64,000 nt of DNA from Thiomonas delicata (GTDB lineage: Bacteria > Pseudomonadota > Gammaproteobacteria > Burkholderiales > Burkholderiaceae_C), in assembly GCF_900088825.1 (NCBI RefSeq), contig NZ_LT592171.1, forward strand, positions 854,425 to 918,424, given 5' to 3'. Position 1 is the stretch's first letter, and each line of letters opens with the position of its first letter. Below the pieces are notes generated by a model. That model did no database searches. It saw only the letters and a list, made by a program, of their open reading frames with translations, and was not told the DNA's origin. Position numbers and translations under genes: made by a program. Shown here piece after piece: positions 1 through 8,818 of the stretch.

Positions 1-1256
1 GCGGTTTGCGCATCGGCATCAACATCTGCGAGGACGCCTGGTTTGCCGAGGCGCCGAGGCGCGCGCGCGCGGCGGGCGCGCAGGTGCTGCTCGTGCTCAA
101 TGCATCGCCCTTTCATCTGGGCAAGAGCCAGGCGCGCGAGGACATCATGCGCCGGCGCTGCCTGGAAACGGGGATGGCTCTCGTATTCGCCCACGGCGTG
201 GGTGGGCAGGATGAACTGGTCTTCGACGGCGGCTCGTTCGTGATGGACGCGCAGGGTCAGGTGCTGGCACGCGCGCCGCAGTTCGAGGAATGCCTGCTGG
301 TGGCGGGTTTCGACGCCCACGGCGCGCCGCAGGCGGGTCTGCGCGCCGAGATCCAGCCGCTTCCGGCCCAAGCCTGGGATGCCCTGGTGACCGGCACCCG
401 CGACTACGTGAACAAGAACGGCTTCCCGGGCGTGCTCATCGGCCTGTCCGGCGGGGTGGATTCGGCGCTGGTGCTGGCTGTCGCGGTGGATGCGCTGGGG
501 CCTGAGCGCGTGCGCACGGTGATGATGCCTTCGCCTTACACGGCCGACATCTCCTGGCTGGATGCGCGCGAGATGGCGCAGGGCCTGGGTGTGCGGCACG
601 ACGAGCTTTCCATTCGCCCCATGTTTGACGCCTTTCGCACCAGCCTGGACCCGTTGTTGACCGCGCGCGAGGGCGATACGACCGAGGAGAACCTGCAATC
701 GCGCATACGCGGCACATTGCTCATGGCGCTGTCGAACAACACCGGCTGGATGGTGCTGACCACCGGCAACAAGAGCGAGATGGCCACCGGCTACGCCACC
801 CTCTACGGCGACATGGCCGGGGGCTTCGCCGTGATCAAGGACGTGCGCAAGACCCTGGTGTGGGAACTGGCACGCTGGCGCAATGCGCAGGCTCTGCTGC
901 GCGGCAAGCCGGCGGTCATTCCCGCGCGCATCATCACGCGCGCGCCTTCGGCGGAATTGCGGCCCGACCAGACCGACCAGGACAGCCTGCCGCCTTATCC
1001 GGTGCTGGATGCCATCCTGGAGCGCTATATGGAAAACGACCAGAGTCCCGAGGAACTGCTCGCGGCCGGGCTGGACCCGGCGGCCGTGGCCCAGGTGCTG
1101 CGCCTGATCAAGCTCAACGAATACAAGCGTCGCCAGGCGCCGCCGGGGGTGCGTATCACGCACCGCGCTTTCGGCCGCGATTGGCGCTATCCCATCACCT
1201 CGCGCTGGCTGGAGGGCGTGGAGATCAAGCCATCTGCCGCGCAAGGTCAGGGCTGA
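1..1256 (+). CDS. nadE: Glutamine-dependent NAD+ synthetase, 5' truncated by window edge
   Basis: Makes NAD+ from deamido-NAD+, ATP and glutamine-derived ammonia in the cytoplasm, the last step of NAD synthesis. The reading frame is already open at the window edge, so about 120 N-terminal residues are missing, judging by the usual 540 aa of the two-domain form. What remains of the glutaminase (nitrilase-fold) domain starts at the nucleophile motif GINICEDAW; the partner Glu and Lys of the triad must lie upstream. The synthetase domain carries the ATP-binding loop LSGGVDSAL near base 450 and the NKSEMATGY stretch near base 770. glnB follows 63 bp downstream on the same strand, a common betaproteobacterial pairing. 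Confidence 0.95.
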   Translation, partial: GLRIGINICEDAWFAEAPRRARAAGAQVLLVLNASPFHLGKSQAREDIMRRRCLETGMALVFAHGVGGQDELVFDGGSFVMDAQGQVLARAPQFEECLLVAGFDAHGAPQAGLRAEIQPLPAQAWDALVTGTRDYVNKNGFPGVLIGLSGGVDSALVLAVAVDALGPERVRTVMMPSPYTADISWLDAREMAQGLGVRHDELSIRPMFDAFRTSLDPLLTAREGDTTEENLQSRIRGTLLMALSNNTGWMVLTTGNKSEMATGYATLYGDMAGGFAVIKDVRKTLVWELARWRNAQALLRGKPAVIPARIITRAPSAELRPDQTDQDSLPPYPVLDAILERYMENDQSPEELLAAGLDPAAVAQVLRLIKLNEYKRRQAPPGVRITHRAFGRDWRYPITSRWLEGVEIKPSAAQGQG

Positions 1257-1265
1257 ATCAGTTAA

Positions 1266-1658
<393 letters not shown>

Positions 1659-1707
1659 GAAGGAACCGGCCCCGGGGTTTGTCGGCCTTGGCGTGCCATA
1701 TCCGGGA

Positions 1708-2292
1708 TCAGATGGCTTCGCGCATGCGCCACCATGGATCGTCACGAACCAATTGGCTGCCCACCATGCGGTCGAGCAGCCGGCCAGGATCGGTGTCCAC
1801 CACCAGCGGGGCCAGAACCTCGGCACGTACAAAGCCTTGCTCGTGGCTTTGCGCCAGAAAATCCAGCAGCGAATCGTAGTAGCCCTGCACGTTGAGCAGG
1901 CCCACGGGCTTGTTGTGGTAGCCAAGCTGGCGCCAAGTCCACACCTCGAACAATTCCTCCAGCGTTCCCAATCCTCCGGGCAGGGCGACGAAGCCATCGG
2001 CATAGTCGGCCATGAGTTTCTTGCGCTGGTGCATGTTTTCGACGATGTGCAGTTCGCTCAATCCCGTGTGCCCCACTTCGCGCTGCATCAAGAGTTCCGT
2101 GATCACGCCCACGGCGCGGCCCCCGGCGGCCAGCGCGGCGTCGGCCGTGGCGTTCATCAGACCGACGCTGCCGCCTCCGTAAACCAGGGTCATCGCCCGG
2201 CTCGCGATCTCGCGCCCCATGGCCGTCGCGGCCTCGACATAGCCTGGGTCGGCCCCGGTGCTGGAGCCACAATAGACACATACTGCATGCAT
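1708..2292 (-). CDS. LOG family protein (nucleoside 5'-monophosphate phosphoribohydrolase)
   Basis: A 194-aa LOG (lysine decarboxylase-like fold) protein. Characterised members split AMP or cytokinin nucleotides into base and ribose 5-phosphate. The family motif PGGLGTLEE is present near residue 108, with GGGSVGLM near residue 45. The start at 2292 gives MHAVCVYCGSS, the normal N-terminus, rather than the longer form at 2334 that would overlap dgkA. It is the last gene of a minus-strand group and begins 13 bp after dgkA. The physiological substrate in this organism is unknown. Confidence 0.85.
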   Translation of the reverse strand: MHAVCVYCGSSTGADPGYVEAATAMGREIASRAMTLVYGGGSVGLMNATADAALAAGGRAVGVITELLMQREVGHTGLSELHIVENMHQRKKLMADYADGFVALPGGLGTLEELFEVWTWRQLGYHNKPVGLLNVQGYYDSLLDFLAQSHEQGFVRAEVLAPLVVDTDPGRLLDRMVGSQLVRDDPWWRMREAI

Positions 2293-2305
2293 GGAAGCTG
2301 GGCCT

Positions 2306-2686
2306 TCAAGAAAAGCGCGGCAGCAAGATCGCAAGCCACACCAAAGCGCAAAGCAGCAAGGTTAGCAAGACGGCGGCACTACCGAGGTCCTTGGCGGTTT
2401 TGCTCAGGTCGTGGCGCTCCAGCGAAACACGGTCCACGGTGTATTCCACGGCGGTATTGAGCAGTTCGACCACCAGGACCAGCACAACGGAACCGGCCAA
2501 TAGCGCGCGTTCTGTGCCGTCGTTGCCGAGCCAGAAGGCCAGCGGCAGCATCACGAGGGTCAAAAGGCTCTCCTGCCGGAAGGCGGACTCGGTGCGCCAT
2601 GCGGTACGGATGCCGCTGGCCGAGTTGCGCACGGCCTGCGCTAGGCGGGCCAGCCCGGTCTTGTTCTTGTAGGGATGCGGACTCAA
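2306..2686 (-). CDS. dgkA: Diacylglycerol kinase
   Basis: A small integral membrane kinase that phosphorylates diacylglycerol to phosphatidate, recycling lipid released by envelope glycan synthesis. Three hydrophobic segments are visible, with conserved ESAFRQE near the N-terminus, ELLNTAVEYTVD in the middle and KDLGSAAV near the third helix. No in-frame ATG lies at the right place. The TTG at 2684-2686 gives 126 aa, close to the usual 120 or so, while longer frames run into the upstream glycosyltransferase. It sits between that glycosyltransferase and the LOG gene, all on the minus strand. Confidence 0.82.
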   Translation of the reverse strand: MSPHPYKNKTGLARLAQAVRNSASGIRTAWRTESAFRQESLLTLVMLPLAFWLGNDGTERALLAGSVVLVLVVELLNTAVEYTVDRVSLERHDLSKTAKDLGSAAVLLTLLLCALVWLAILLPRFS

Positions 2687-2748
2687 ATGCAGACTTCCAG
2701 GAAGGCCGTGCCTGATCGGGGGTCGAGGTGGTTGCGGTGACGACCGAT

Positions 2749-3777
2749 TCAAGCCTCGACCCCGGTTGGGGCAGGTTTTTCGGCGGCCTGTTGCAGGTGA
2801 AGGAGGAATTGTGAGGTCGCGCGCTGCCAGGTGAACTGACGGGCGTGCGCCACGGCGTTTTGTCGCGGAATGCGCAGCGCGGCCAGGCATGCGGCGCGCA
2901 GATCCTCGTCCAGCACGCCGGCCGGAGCGTCGCCGATCACGTCCACCGGGCCGGTCACGGGGTAGGCGGCCACTGGACAGCCGCAGGCCAGCGCCTCGAT
3001 CAGCACCAGGCCGAAGGTATCGGTGCGGCTGGGGAATACGAAGACGTCAGCGCCCGAATACACCTCGGCGAGGCGGTCTTGCGAGAGCACTCCGAGGAAA
3101 CGCACTTGTGGATGCTCGCGGCGAATGCGTTCCAGCTCGGGCCCCTCTCCCACCACCCATTTGGTGCCGGGCAGGTCGAGTTCGAGGAAGGCGTCGATGT
3201 TTTTTTCCACCGCCACGCGCCCGACATAGAGAAAGATCGGCGGGTCTCCTTCCAGGCGCTGGCCATGGCGCGGGAAGAACACCCGGCTGTCCACTCCGCG
3301 CGACCAGATCGCCAGACGCGTGAAGCCGCGCGCCACGAGATCGCTGCGCACGACTTGCGTGGGCACCAGGGTGACGCGTGCGGCGTTGTGGAACCAGCGC
3401 AGATAGGCATAGGTCCAGGACAGTGGCATGCCGAATCGGGCTTTCACATATTCCGGGAAGCGTGTGTGATAGGCGGTCGTCAGCGGAATGTCCAGATGCA
3501 AGGCGGCGCGGCGCGCGGCCAGGCCCAGTGGGCCCTCGGTGGCGATGTGCACGACATCCGGGCTGAAGCTGGCGATGCGCTGCATCACCAGCCGTCTCGG
3601 GCGCCAGCTCAGGCGGATTTCCGGATAGGTGGGGCAGGGGATGGTGCGGAACAGTCCGGGCTCGATCACCTCGACCTCTTCGCCCTGGCTGCGCAGGTGT
3701 TCGATGGTTGTCTTCAGCGTGCGAACGACGCCATTGACTTGAGGACTCCAGGCGTCGCTGACGATCAGGATGCGCAT
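2749..3777 (-). CDS. Glycosyltransferase family 4 (GT-B fold)
   Basis: A 342-aa glycosyltransferase of the GT4/mannosyltransferase-like type. The N-terminus MRILIVSDAWSPQVNG contains the glycine-rich acceptor-domain loop, and the nucleotide-sugar domain carries SRTDTFGLVLIEA at about residues 249-261, the D/E-x7-E motif. No membrane segment is visible. The start at 3777 overlaps the stop of the LpxH-like gene by 13 bp, which implies co-translation. With dgkA next, a role in membrane glycolipid or lipid A-related synthesis is likely. Donor and acceptor cannot be read from sequence. Confidence 0.85.
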   Translation of the reverse strand: MRILIVSDAWSPQVNGVVRTLKTTIEHLRSQGEEVEVIEPGLFRTIPCPTYPEIRLSWRPRRLVMQRIASFSPDVVHIATEGPLGLAARRAALHLDIPLTTAYHTRFPEYVKARFGMPLSWTYAYLRWFHNAARVTLVPTQVVRSDLVARGFTRLAIWSRGVDSRVFFPRHGQRLEGDPPIFLYVGRVAVEKNIDAFLELDLPGTKWVVGEGPELERIRREHPQVRFLGVLSQDRLAEVYSGADVFVFPSRTDTFGLVLIEALACGCPVAAYPVTGPVDVIGDAPAGVLDEDLRAACLAALRIPRQNAVAHARQFTWQRATSQFLLHLQQAAEKPAPTGVEA

Positions 3778-4703
3778 GTTGCGGGGTTCGGCTCGGTCAT
3801 GGTTGAGGAGTGGCTGGCGGCTGCGGCGGCGGGAGCACGCATCTCGGCGAGAACCTGCGGGCTCGAGGTGGCCGACTTCCACATCAGGAGCTGCATCGCG
3901 CCGTCGTGCTGTTCGGCCACGGCGGTCAGGCTTTCGACCCAGTCCCCGCAATTGGCGTAGAGGGTGCAGCCGATGTGGCGCAGTTCGGCGCGATGGATGT
4001 GGCCGCAAACGACGCCCTCGCACTGTCGTCGTGCGGCTTCCTCGGCGAGCAACTGCTCGAAGCTGGAGATGTAGCTCACGGCGTTCTTGACCTTGCCCTT
4101 GAGGTACTGCGACAGCGACCAGTAGGAAAAGCCGAGTCGGTGGCGCACGTGGTTGAGCCAGCGGTTGAGCTTGAGGGTGAAGATGTAGAGTTGGTCGCCC
4201 AGATGCGCCAGCCATTTGGCGTGCATCACCACGCCGTCGAACCAGTCTCCGTGCACGATCCACAGCCGGGTGCCGTCGACTGTGACGTGCACGACGTCGG
4301 ACAGGACCTCGATACCGCCGAAATGCAAGCCCACGTAGTGGCGGGCGAACTCGTCGTGGTTGCCCGGAATGAAGATGACGCGGCATCCCTTGCGGGCCTT
4401 GCGCAGCAGCTTTTGCACCACGTCGTTGTGCGCCTGAGGCCAGTACCAGCCCTTGCGCAGTTGCCAGCCGTCGATGATGTCGCCGACCAGGTAAATGGTT
4501 TCGGCGTGGCAATGCCGGAGCAATTCCAGCAGGGCATCGGCCTTGCAGTCGCGCGTGCCGAGATGGATGTCCGAGAGCCACAGGGTACGGAACTGGTACG
4601 ACGTGTCCGGATCGTCGGCCGGATCGGCCGCAGGGACTGAAGACAGGGCTTGCGCCACCAAGTGCGCATCCGCGGGAGGGCTGCTGAGGGTGCTGGGCTG
4701 CAT
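3765..4703 (-). CDS. Metallophosphoesterase, UDP-2,3-diacylglucosamine diphosphatase-like
   Basis: A 312-aa calcineurin-type phosphoesterase resembling LpxH-family enzymes, which hydrolyse UDP-2,3-diacylglucosamine to lipid X in lipid A synthesis. Metal ligands are visible in order: SDIHLG at residues 44-49, GDIIDGW near 74, GNHDE near 114, HGDWFD near 150 and CGHIHRAE near 230. It is longer than classical LpxH (about 240 aa), with an extra N-terminal 40 residues and a C-terminal tail, so it may be an LpxH2-like paralogue rather than the housekeeping enzyme. It is the first gene of the minus-strand group with the GT4 enzyme, dgkA and LOG. Confidence 0.8.
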   Translation of the reverse strand: MQPSTLSSPPADAHLVAQALSSVPAADPADDPDTSYQFRTLWLSDIHLGTRDCKADALLELLRHCHAETIYLVGDIIDGWQLRKGWYWPQAHNDVVQKLLRKARKGCRVIFIPGNHDEFARHYVGLHFGGIEVLSDVVHVTVDGTRLWIVHGDWFDGVVMHAKWLAHLGDQLYIFTLKLNRWLNHVRHRLGFSYWSLSQYLKGKVKNAVSYISSFEQLLAEEAARRQCEGVVCGHIHRAELRHIGCTLYANCGDWVESLTAVAEQHDGAMQLLMWKSATSSPQVLAEMRAPAAAAASHSSTMTEPNPATCAS

Positions 4704-4731
4704 GCGCGCATTGCAGCGCGGTCATGTGACA

Positions 4732-4762
4732 AGGGGATGACACCAACGACGTGTCATCCCCT
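4732..4762 (-). terminator. Perfect 12-bp hairpin after the RDD gene
   Basis: AGGGGATGACAC pairs perfectly with GTGTCATCCCCT around a 7-nt loop. It lies 9 bp beyond the stop of the minus-strand RDD gene and 28 bp upstream of the LpxH-like start. Only a short T-poor tail follows on the minus strand, so termination efficiency is uncertain, but the position suits the end of the sigma factor operon. Confidence 0.6.
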
Positions 4763-4770
4763 GCCTGGCC

Positions 4771-5280
4771 TCAAGGCTCGGTATCGACCAGCCGTGTGCC
4801 CGACCACGCGTCATGCCAGAATTGGCGATCCTCGCGCAGCAGGCAAGCGAAGGCCCAAAGCACGATCCAGACCGCCAGCAGGACGAGTCCCGCGGCGTGG
4901 TCGAGTCCGGCCCACCAGGCGATGGCCAGGGGCGGAAGCACCCAGAGCCATCCCAGCAGGAATCGCAGGCCTGCGCGCCAGAAACGCGGCGGTCGGCCCT
5001 GCGCATCGATCACGCGAATATGCCAGGCGCGCATGGCCACGGTCTGGCCCGCGCGGGTCCAGAAACCGATGAAATACAGCCCAAGCGCGAGGCATGCGGC
5101 AAGCTGCAAGCCGTGGCGATCCATCACTCCGCTGCGCTGCCCCACGGCAAGTCCATAGATCATGGCGACGGCCCAGAGCGCGCCGAACAGGACAATGGCC
5201 TCGTACAGCAAGGCCGCGAGTCGGCGCAACAGTGCGGGGGCGCGCGGCCGGGACGACGGACCTTGCGTGGAGGCCGGCAT
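4771..5280 (-). CDS. RDD family membrane protein
   Basis: A 169-aa inner-membrane protein of the RDD family, function undefined. After a short basic N-terminus it has LLYEAIVLFGALWAVAMIYGL as the first hydrophobic segment, then GFWTRAGQTVAMRAWHIRV, the typical RDD core, and two further hydrophobic stretches. The start at 5280 avoids overlap with the DUF3106 gene, which ends 31 bp upstream. It is the last gene of the sigma-DUF3619-DUF3106-RDD operon. Confidence 0.82.
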   Translation of the reverse strand: MPASTQGPSSRPRAPALLRRLAALLYEAIVLFGALWAVAMIYGLAVGQRSGVMDRHGLQLAACLALGLYFIGFWTRAGQTVAMRAWHIRVIDAQGRPPRFWRAGLRFLLGWLWVLPPLAIAWWAGLDHAAGLVLLAVWIVLWAFACLLREDRQFWHDAWSGTRLVDTEP

Positions 5281-5311
5281 ACCTGGCGGCTGGGGTTGGC
5301 AGCTCAAGCGG

Positions 5312-5962
5312 CTAGTCGCTGGCCGAAGGCGCGCGCTGCGGAACGGCGGGAGTCGATGCGCCGGCATGAGGCGGCACCGAAGCGACTCCCCCCGTCTTGG
5401 CGCCTGGGCCGGATGCCCTGGCTGCAGGCGCGTGGCTGCCTTTGGGATGCCGCCGGTGCTCCTCGGCGACGTAGCGGCTGACGGAGCCGGGCGCCTTGGG
5501 AGGAGATTTGGCCTCGTGGGCCAGTCTGCGTTTTTCGGCTTCGGGCAATTTCTGGTAGCGCTCCCAAGCTTCTTTGCGACTATCGAGCGGGGCTTTGCCG
5601 GTGGCGAGAAAGTTTTCGCGTGCCAGGCGTCTTTGTTGAGGCGTCATGTGCACCCATTCCGACATGCGCCTATGCAGCGTGGCCCGCTGCTGCGGGCTCA
5701 TCGCCGGGTAACGCGCCGCAATGTTGAGCCATTTGCGCTTGCGGTCGGCGTTGAAGCGTTCCCATTCGGTCTGAAGCGGGCCGAGCGCTTCCTTTTGCAT
5801 CGGGGTGAGTTGCTGCCATGCGGGTTTGGCCCCGACGGGTTCGGCAGCGTGCGCGCGCATCCAGCACGCGGCAAGCAGGACACAACAGGCGATCAGAAAC
5901 TGCCGCAGGACAACAGGGGCAGATGCCTCGGTGAAGGTGCCGAGCTTGTGGGAGGCCGCCAT
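5312..5962 (-). CDS. DUF3106 protein, probably exported
   Basis: A 216-aa protein of the DUF3106 type, unknown function. The N-terminal third has a hydrophobic stretch (about residues 18-40, FLIACCVLLAACW) ending in AHAAE, consistent with a signal peptide. A lipoprotein reading of LAAC is possible but lacks a following small residue. The body is rich in W, Q and R with repeated short helices (PMQKEALGPLQTEWERF, MSPQQRATLHRRM, MTPQQRRLARENF). The tail is low-complexity. The ATG at 5962 overlaps the DUF3619 stop by one base, indicating translational coupling. Confidence 0.78.
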   Translation of the reverse strand: MAASHKLGTFTEASAPVVLRQFLIACCVLLAACWMRAHAAEPVGAKPAWQQLTPMQKEALGPLQTEWERFNADRKRKWLNIAARYPAMSPQQRATLHRRMSEWVHMTPQQRRLARENFLATGKAPLDSRKEAWERYQKLPEAEKRRLAHEAKSPPKAPGSVSRYVAEEHRRHPKGSHAPAARASGPGAKTGGVASVPPHAGASTPAVPQRAPSASD

Positions 5963-6396
5963 CAACCGCCCTGCCGCAGAAAACTGGTGAAACCGGGGTC
6001 GACGTAAGCTTGTGGCGGCAGATTGTCAAGCAAGAGGGCCGTATCGATATCGGCAATTTTTCCCACAAACCGTTCTTGCTGGTAATGCTGCAGCGCATAC
6101 AGCCCGCACAACAGCGTCGGGATCGCCAGCAGCAATCCGAGACGCAGCCGCCAAGACGACGCTTCGCCGGCGTCGCCGCCCATGGTGGCAGCGCCGCCAC
6201 GGCCCGGAATGACGACGTGCGCGAGGGCCGTGCGACGTTCACGGTGGCGGTCGACCGCCATGTGCCGGATGCCTTTGAGCCGTTCCGTGATGTCCATCGG
6301 CAGTTGTTCGCTGCCTTCACTCAGGCGCGCCGCAACCTGATAGCCGAAACGCGTTTCCGCCCCCGTCAAACTGAAATTCTTGTTATCTGTGTTCAT
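5962..6396 (-). CDS. DUF3619 family protein, single-pass membrane
   Basis: A 144-aa protein with a soluble N-terminal half (MNTDNKNFSLTGAETRFGYQ) and one membrane helix near residues 85-103 (LRLGLLLAIPTLLCGLYAL). The C-terminal 40 residues are then periplasmic. The start at 6396 overlaps the sigma factor stop by 14 bp. This layout (cytoplasmic N-terminus, one helix, gene directly after a sigma factor) resembles anti-sigma factors. That role is an inference; the family is only known as DUF3619. Confidence 0.8.
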   Translation of the reverse strand: MNTDNKNFSLTGAETRFGYQVAARLSEGSEQLPMDITERLKGIRHMAVDRHRERRTALAHVVIPGRGGAATMGGDAGEASSWRLRLGLLLAIPTLLCGLYALQHYQQERFVGKIADIDTALLLDNLPPQAYVDPGFTSFLRQGG

Positions 6397-7024
6397 GATC
6401 GAAACCTTGCGCCTTGAGCGCCTTAGCCAAGGTATGCGTGGCACGCGAACAGTGCGTTTTCACGCTGCCCTCGGAACATCCCATGGCCGCTGCCGTTTCA
6501 GCGACGTCCAGGCCTTCCCAATAACGCATGAGGAAGGCTTCGCGTTGACGATCCGGCAGTTTCTGAATTTCGGCTTCAAGGATGGTCAGGGTCTGCATCC
6601 TCTCGAGCTGACGGTCAGCGCCGTCGAGAAGCTCTGAGCTGGCTTCGAGCTCGAAAGTTTCAAGCAAATCGAAATCCTCGGTTTCTCCCGCCGCTTGGAA
6701 GTCCGACAGGTTGCTCATCCACGCCGAGCGGACCTTTTGTCTGCGATGCCAGTCCAGAATCGCATTTGTAAGTATGCGCTGGAAAAGCATGGGCCATTCG
6801 GCCGGGTCGTGATCGCCATATTTCTCGGCCAGGCGGATCATCGAGTCCTGCACCACATCGAGCGCCGCATCGGCGTTTTGCGTGGCGTATTGCGCGCGTT
6901 TGAATGCGCGTTTGTCGACGCTGCGCAAAAAATCCGAGAGTTGCTGGTCGTTGGCCACAGCCGAGGGGTGCCGAGATGGCGTTGTAAGCAAGCCCTCAAT
7001 TATGCCCAGCAGTTGCGTCTGCAT
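6383..7024 (-). CDS. RNA polymerase sigma factor, ECF type
   Basis: A 213-aa sigma-70 family factor with sigma-2 and sigma-4 regions only. The sigma-2 region includes DAALDVVQDSMIRLAEKY (near residue 55) and RILTNAILDWHRRQK. The sigma-4 helix-turn-helix covers LPDRQREAFLMRYWEGLDVAETAAAMGCS and SVKTHCSRA near residues 157-195. The two are separated by an acidic linker with DLLETFELEASSELLDG. It heads a four-gene minus-strand operon with DUF3619, DUF3106 and RDD proteins, which are therefore candidate regulators or co-regulated envelope proteins. Confidence 0.9.
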   Translation of the reverse strand: MQTQLLGIIEGLLTTPSRHPSAVANDQQLSDFLRSVDKRAFKRAQYATQNADAALDVVQDSMIRLAEKYGDHDPAEWPMLFQRILTNAILDWHRRQKVRSAWMSNLSDFQAAGETEDFDLLETFELEASSELLDGADRQLERMQTLTILEAEIQKLPDRQREAFLMRYWEGLDVAETAAAMGCSEGSVKTHCSRATHTLAKALKAQGFDHEHR

Positions 7025-7167
7025 CCGTCACGCAGCTGGAAGACGCCAAACCCGGGCCGTCGCCAACCCGCATGCAGGCGAGTCAGCGACATGTGTTGGA
7101 GGTCGGAGGCATTTTCTCTCTCGGGTGAGCCGAATTCGTGCTTCCGGTGCCGGGACGCGGCAGGTGC

Positions 7168-8640
7168 TCAGCGGGGCAGGGCGCGGACGACCATCTCGGC
7201 TTGCGCCACGAAGTTTCTGAAACCTTCGAAGGCTTCGGCATCGAGTTCGCGGCCCGACGGTTTGCGGTCGGCGTAGAACAAACCGATGACTTTGAGGTCC
7301 ACGGTGAACGCCGCCAGGAAGCAGTGTGGGGTGCCGCTCGCCTGTCGGATGAACGCCGGGGCCGCGGACGCCTCGGTAAACCAGTGTGTCGCCTGCGGCT
7401 TCAGCAGGGTGTCGAGTTCGGCGCCGCAGTCCCACATGAAATGCTGGCGCAAATCCGCCGCACCGTGACCCATGGCCATGCGTGCGACGAGTTGGGTCCT
7501 GGCCGGGGTCAAGAGACACAGCACGCAACGATCCAGGCCCACGGCGCGGTGCATGCCTTCCAGGCAGGTCTCCAGCAGCATGGGCAGATCCTTGCGCGTG
7601 ACCGCGACCTTGCCCATTTCGGCGAGCGTGCGCAGCTGCAACTGCAGGTTCGGATCGGGGTAGCGAGCCGCAACGGCGTCGGGCGACGCTTCATCCGGAG
7701 TCGTCGCGGCCGACGCGGGCGGGGGCTCGGACGGCGATGCGATATAGGGCAATGTCTTGGGTGCGCCTAGGGCCACCGCCAGGCTCACGGCCTCGTCGGC
7801 GTTGCGTTTGAGGCTTGCCAGGGTTTCGTCGTCGGATTGCTTGAGCAGGGTGCCAATGGCTTGCGTGGTGCGCATCACCTCGACCGTGTCCCAGCCTTGC
7901 TGCGAAGCCAGGCTCAGGGCTGTGGCGAGTTCGACTTCCTTGCTGTTTTGCAGGATCGCGCCGAGGTTCCAGGCTTGCAGCAGATCGCGTCCGAACTGGC
8001 GCAAGGTGGTGCCCAGCGTGTCCTGCTCGGCCTTGGCCTGCGGCATGCCCGCCTGCATGGCCATGTCCAGCCGCTGCGCATAATCGCCGGCGAAGCACCA
8101 GAAGGCCATCTCGCCCACGCTGCCCAGCACGGCCTCGACGAACAGGCGTTCGGCCGCATCTTTGGTCAGCCGCCTGCGCAGGCCCATGTCGCGCGCCTGG
8201 ACGGCGGCATGCAGGGCGCGTCCCAGGGCGTCTTGGACCCGTGGGCCGAAGCGGCCGCTTGCACCCATCGCCTCGATGGTCAGCGCCGAGATGCATACGG
8301 TGCGTATGGCCTGGATGCCAAGCACCACGACAGCGCGGCTGACCGTGACGATCTTGCTGTGGCCGCCATAGCCCAGGTAGGCGGCATTGGCGGCGCGCAG
8401 GACATGGGAGGTCAGCGCCGGGTCGTGCAGGATGACCTCGGCGATCTGATGTCCGGACAGGGCATCGCTTTCCGTGGCTTGGACCACCGCCTGCAAAGTC
8501 ATCCCGAAGGCGGGGAGATGCATGTCGGCGATCTGGCGTGCCAACTCCTTGAACGATGCGGGAGCAAGCTCGGGGGCGAGGCGGGCCATGGAGGGAAGGT
8601 TTGTTGTCGGGGCGGGAAACGATGACAGGATACGTGACAT
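7168..8640 (-). CDS. HDOD and GAF domain signalling protein
   Basis: A 490-aa cytoplasmic protein. An N-terminal HDOD domain (about residues 30-240) shows LPAFGMTLQAVVQ, EVILHDPALTSHVLRAANA and a VVVLGIQAIRTVCISALT core, a degenerate HD fold without the catalytic HD pair. A C-terminal GAF-like domain (about 330-485) follows. HDOD proteins act in bacterial signalling, often linked to cyclic-di-GMP or stress outputs; no specific role can be assigned. The start at 8640 is used; an in-frame ATG at 8589 is an alternative. It is divergent from the downstream methyltransferase. Confidence 0.82.
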   Translation of the reverse strand: MSRILSSFPAPTTNLPSMARLAPELAPASFKELARQIADMHLPAFGMTLQAVVQATESDALSGHQIAEVILHDPALTSHVLRAANAAYLGYGGHSKIVTVSRAVVVLGIQAIRTVCISALTIEAMGASGRFGPRVQDALGRALHAAVQARDMGLRRRLTKDAAERLFVEAVLGSVGEMAFWCFAGDYAQRLDMAMQAGMPQAKAEQDTLGTTLRQFGRDLLQAWNLGAILQNSKEVELATALSLASQQGWDTVEVMRTTQAIGTLLKQSDDETLASLKRNADEAVSLAVALGAPKTLPYIASPSEPPPASAATTPDEASPDAVAARYPDPNLQLQLRTLAEMGKVAVTRKDLPMLLETCLEGMHRAVGLDRCVLCLLTPARTQLVARMAMGHGAADLRQHFMWDCGAELDTLLKPQATHWFTEASAAPAFIRQASGTPHCFLAAFTVDLKVIGLFYADRKPSGRELDAEAFEGFRNFVAQAEMVVRALPR

Positions 8641-8818
8641 CGCAACCCGATCCCGACCGCTACAGTGTGAGGGCAAAGGCCGGGTTCGGCCGGGTGTCTC
8701 CCACCATGGTTCGTCCATGCATGCCGACGCAAGCACGGCCGGATTGGCACATTCCGACACAACAGGCATGGGGCAAGGCTGGAACAATCCGGTTCCAGGC
8801 CGCGCACTCGCTTCAATC

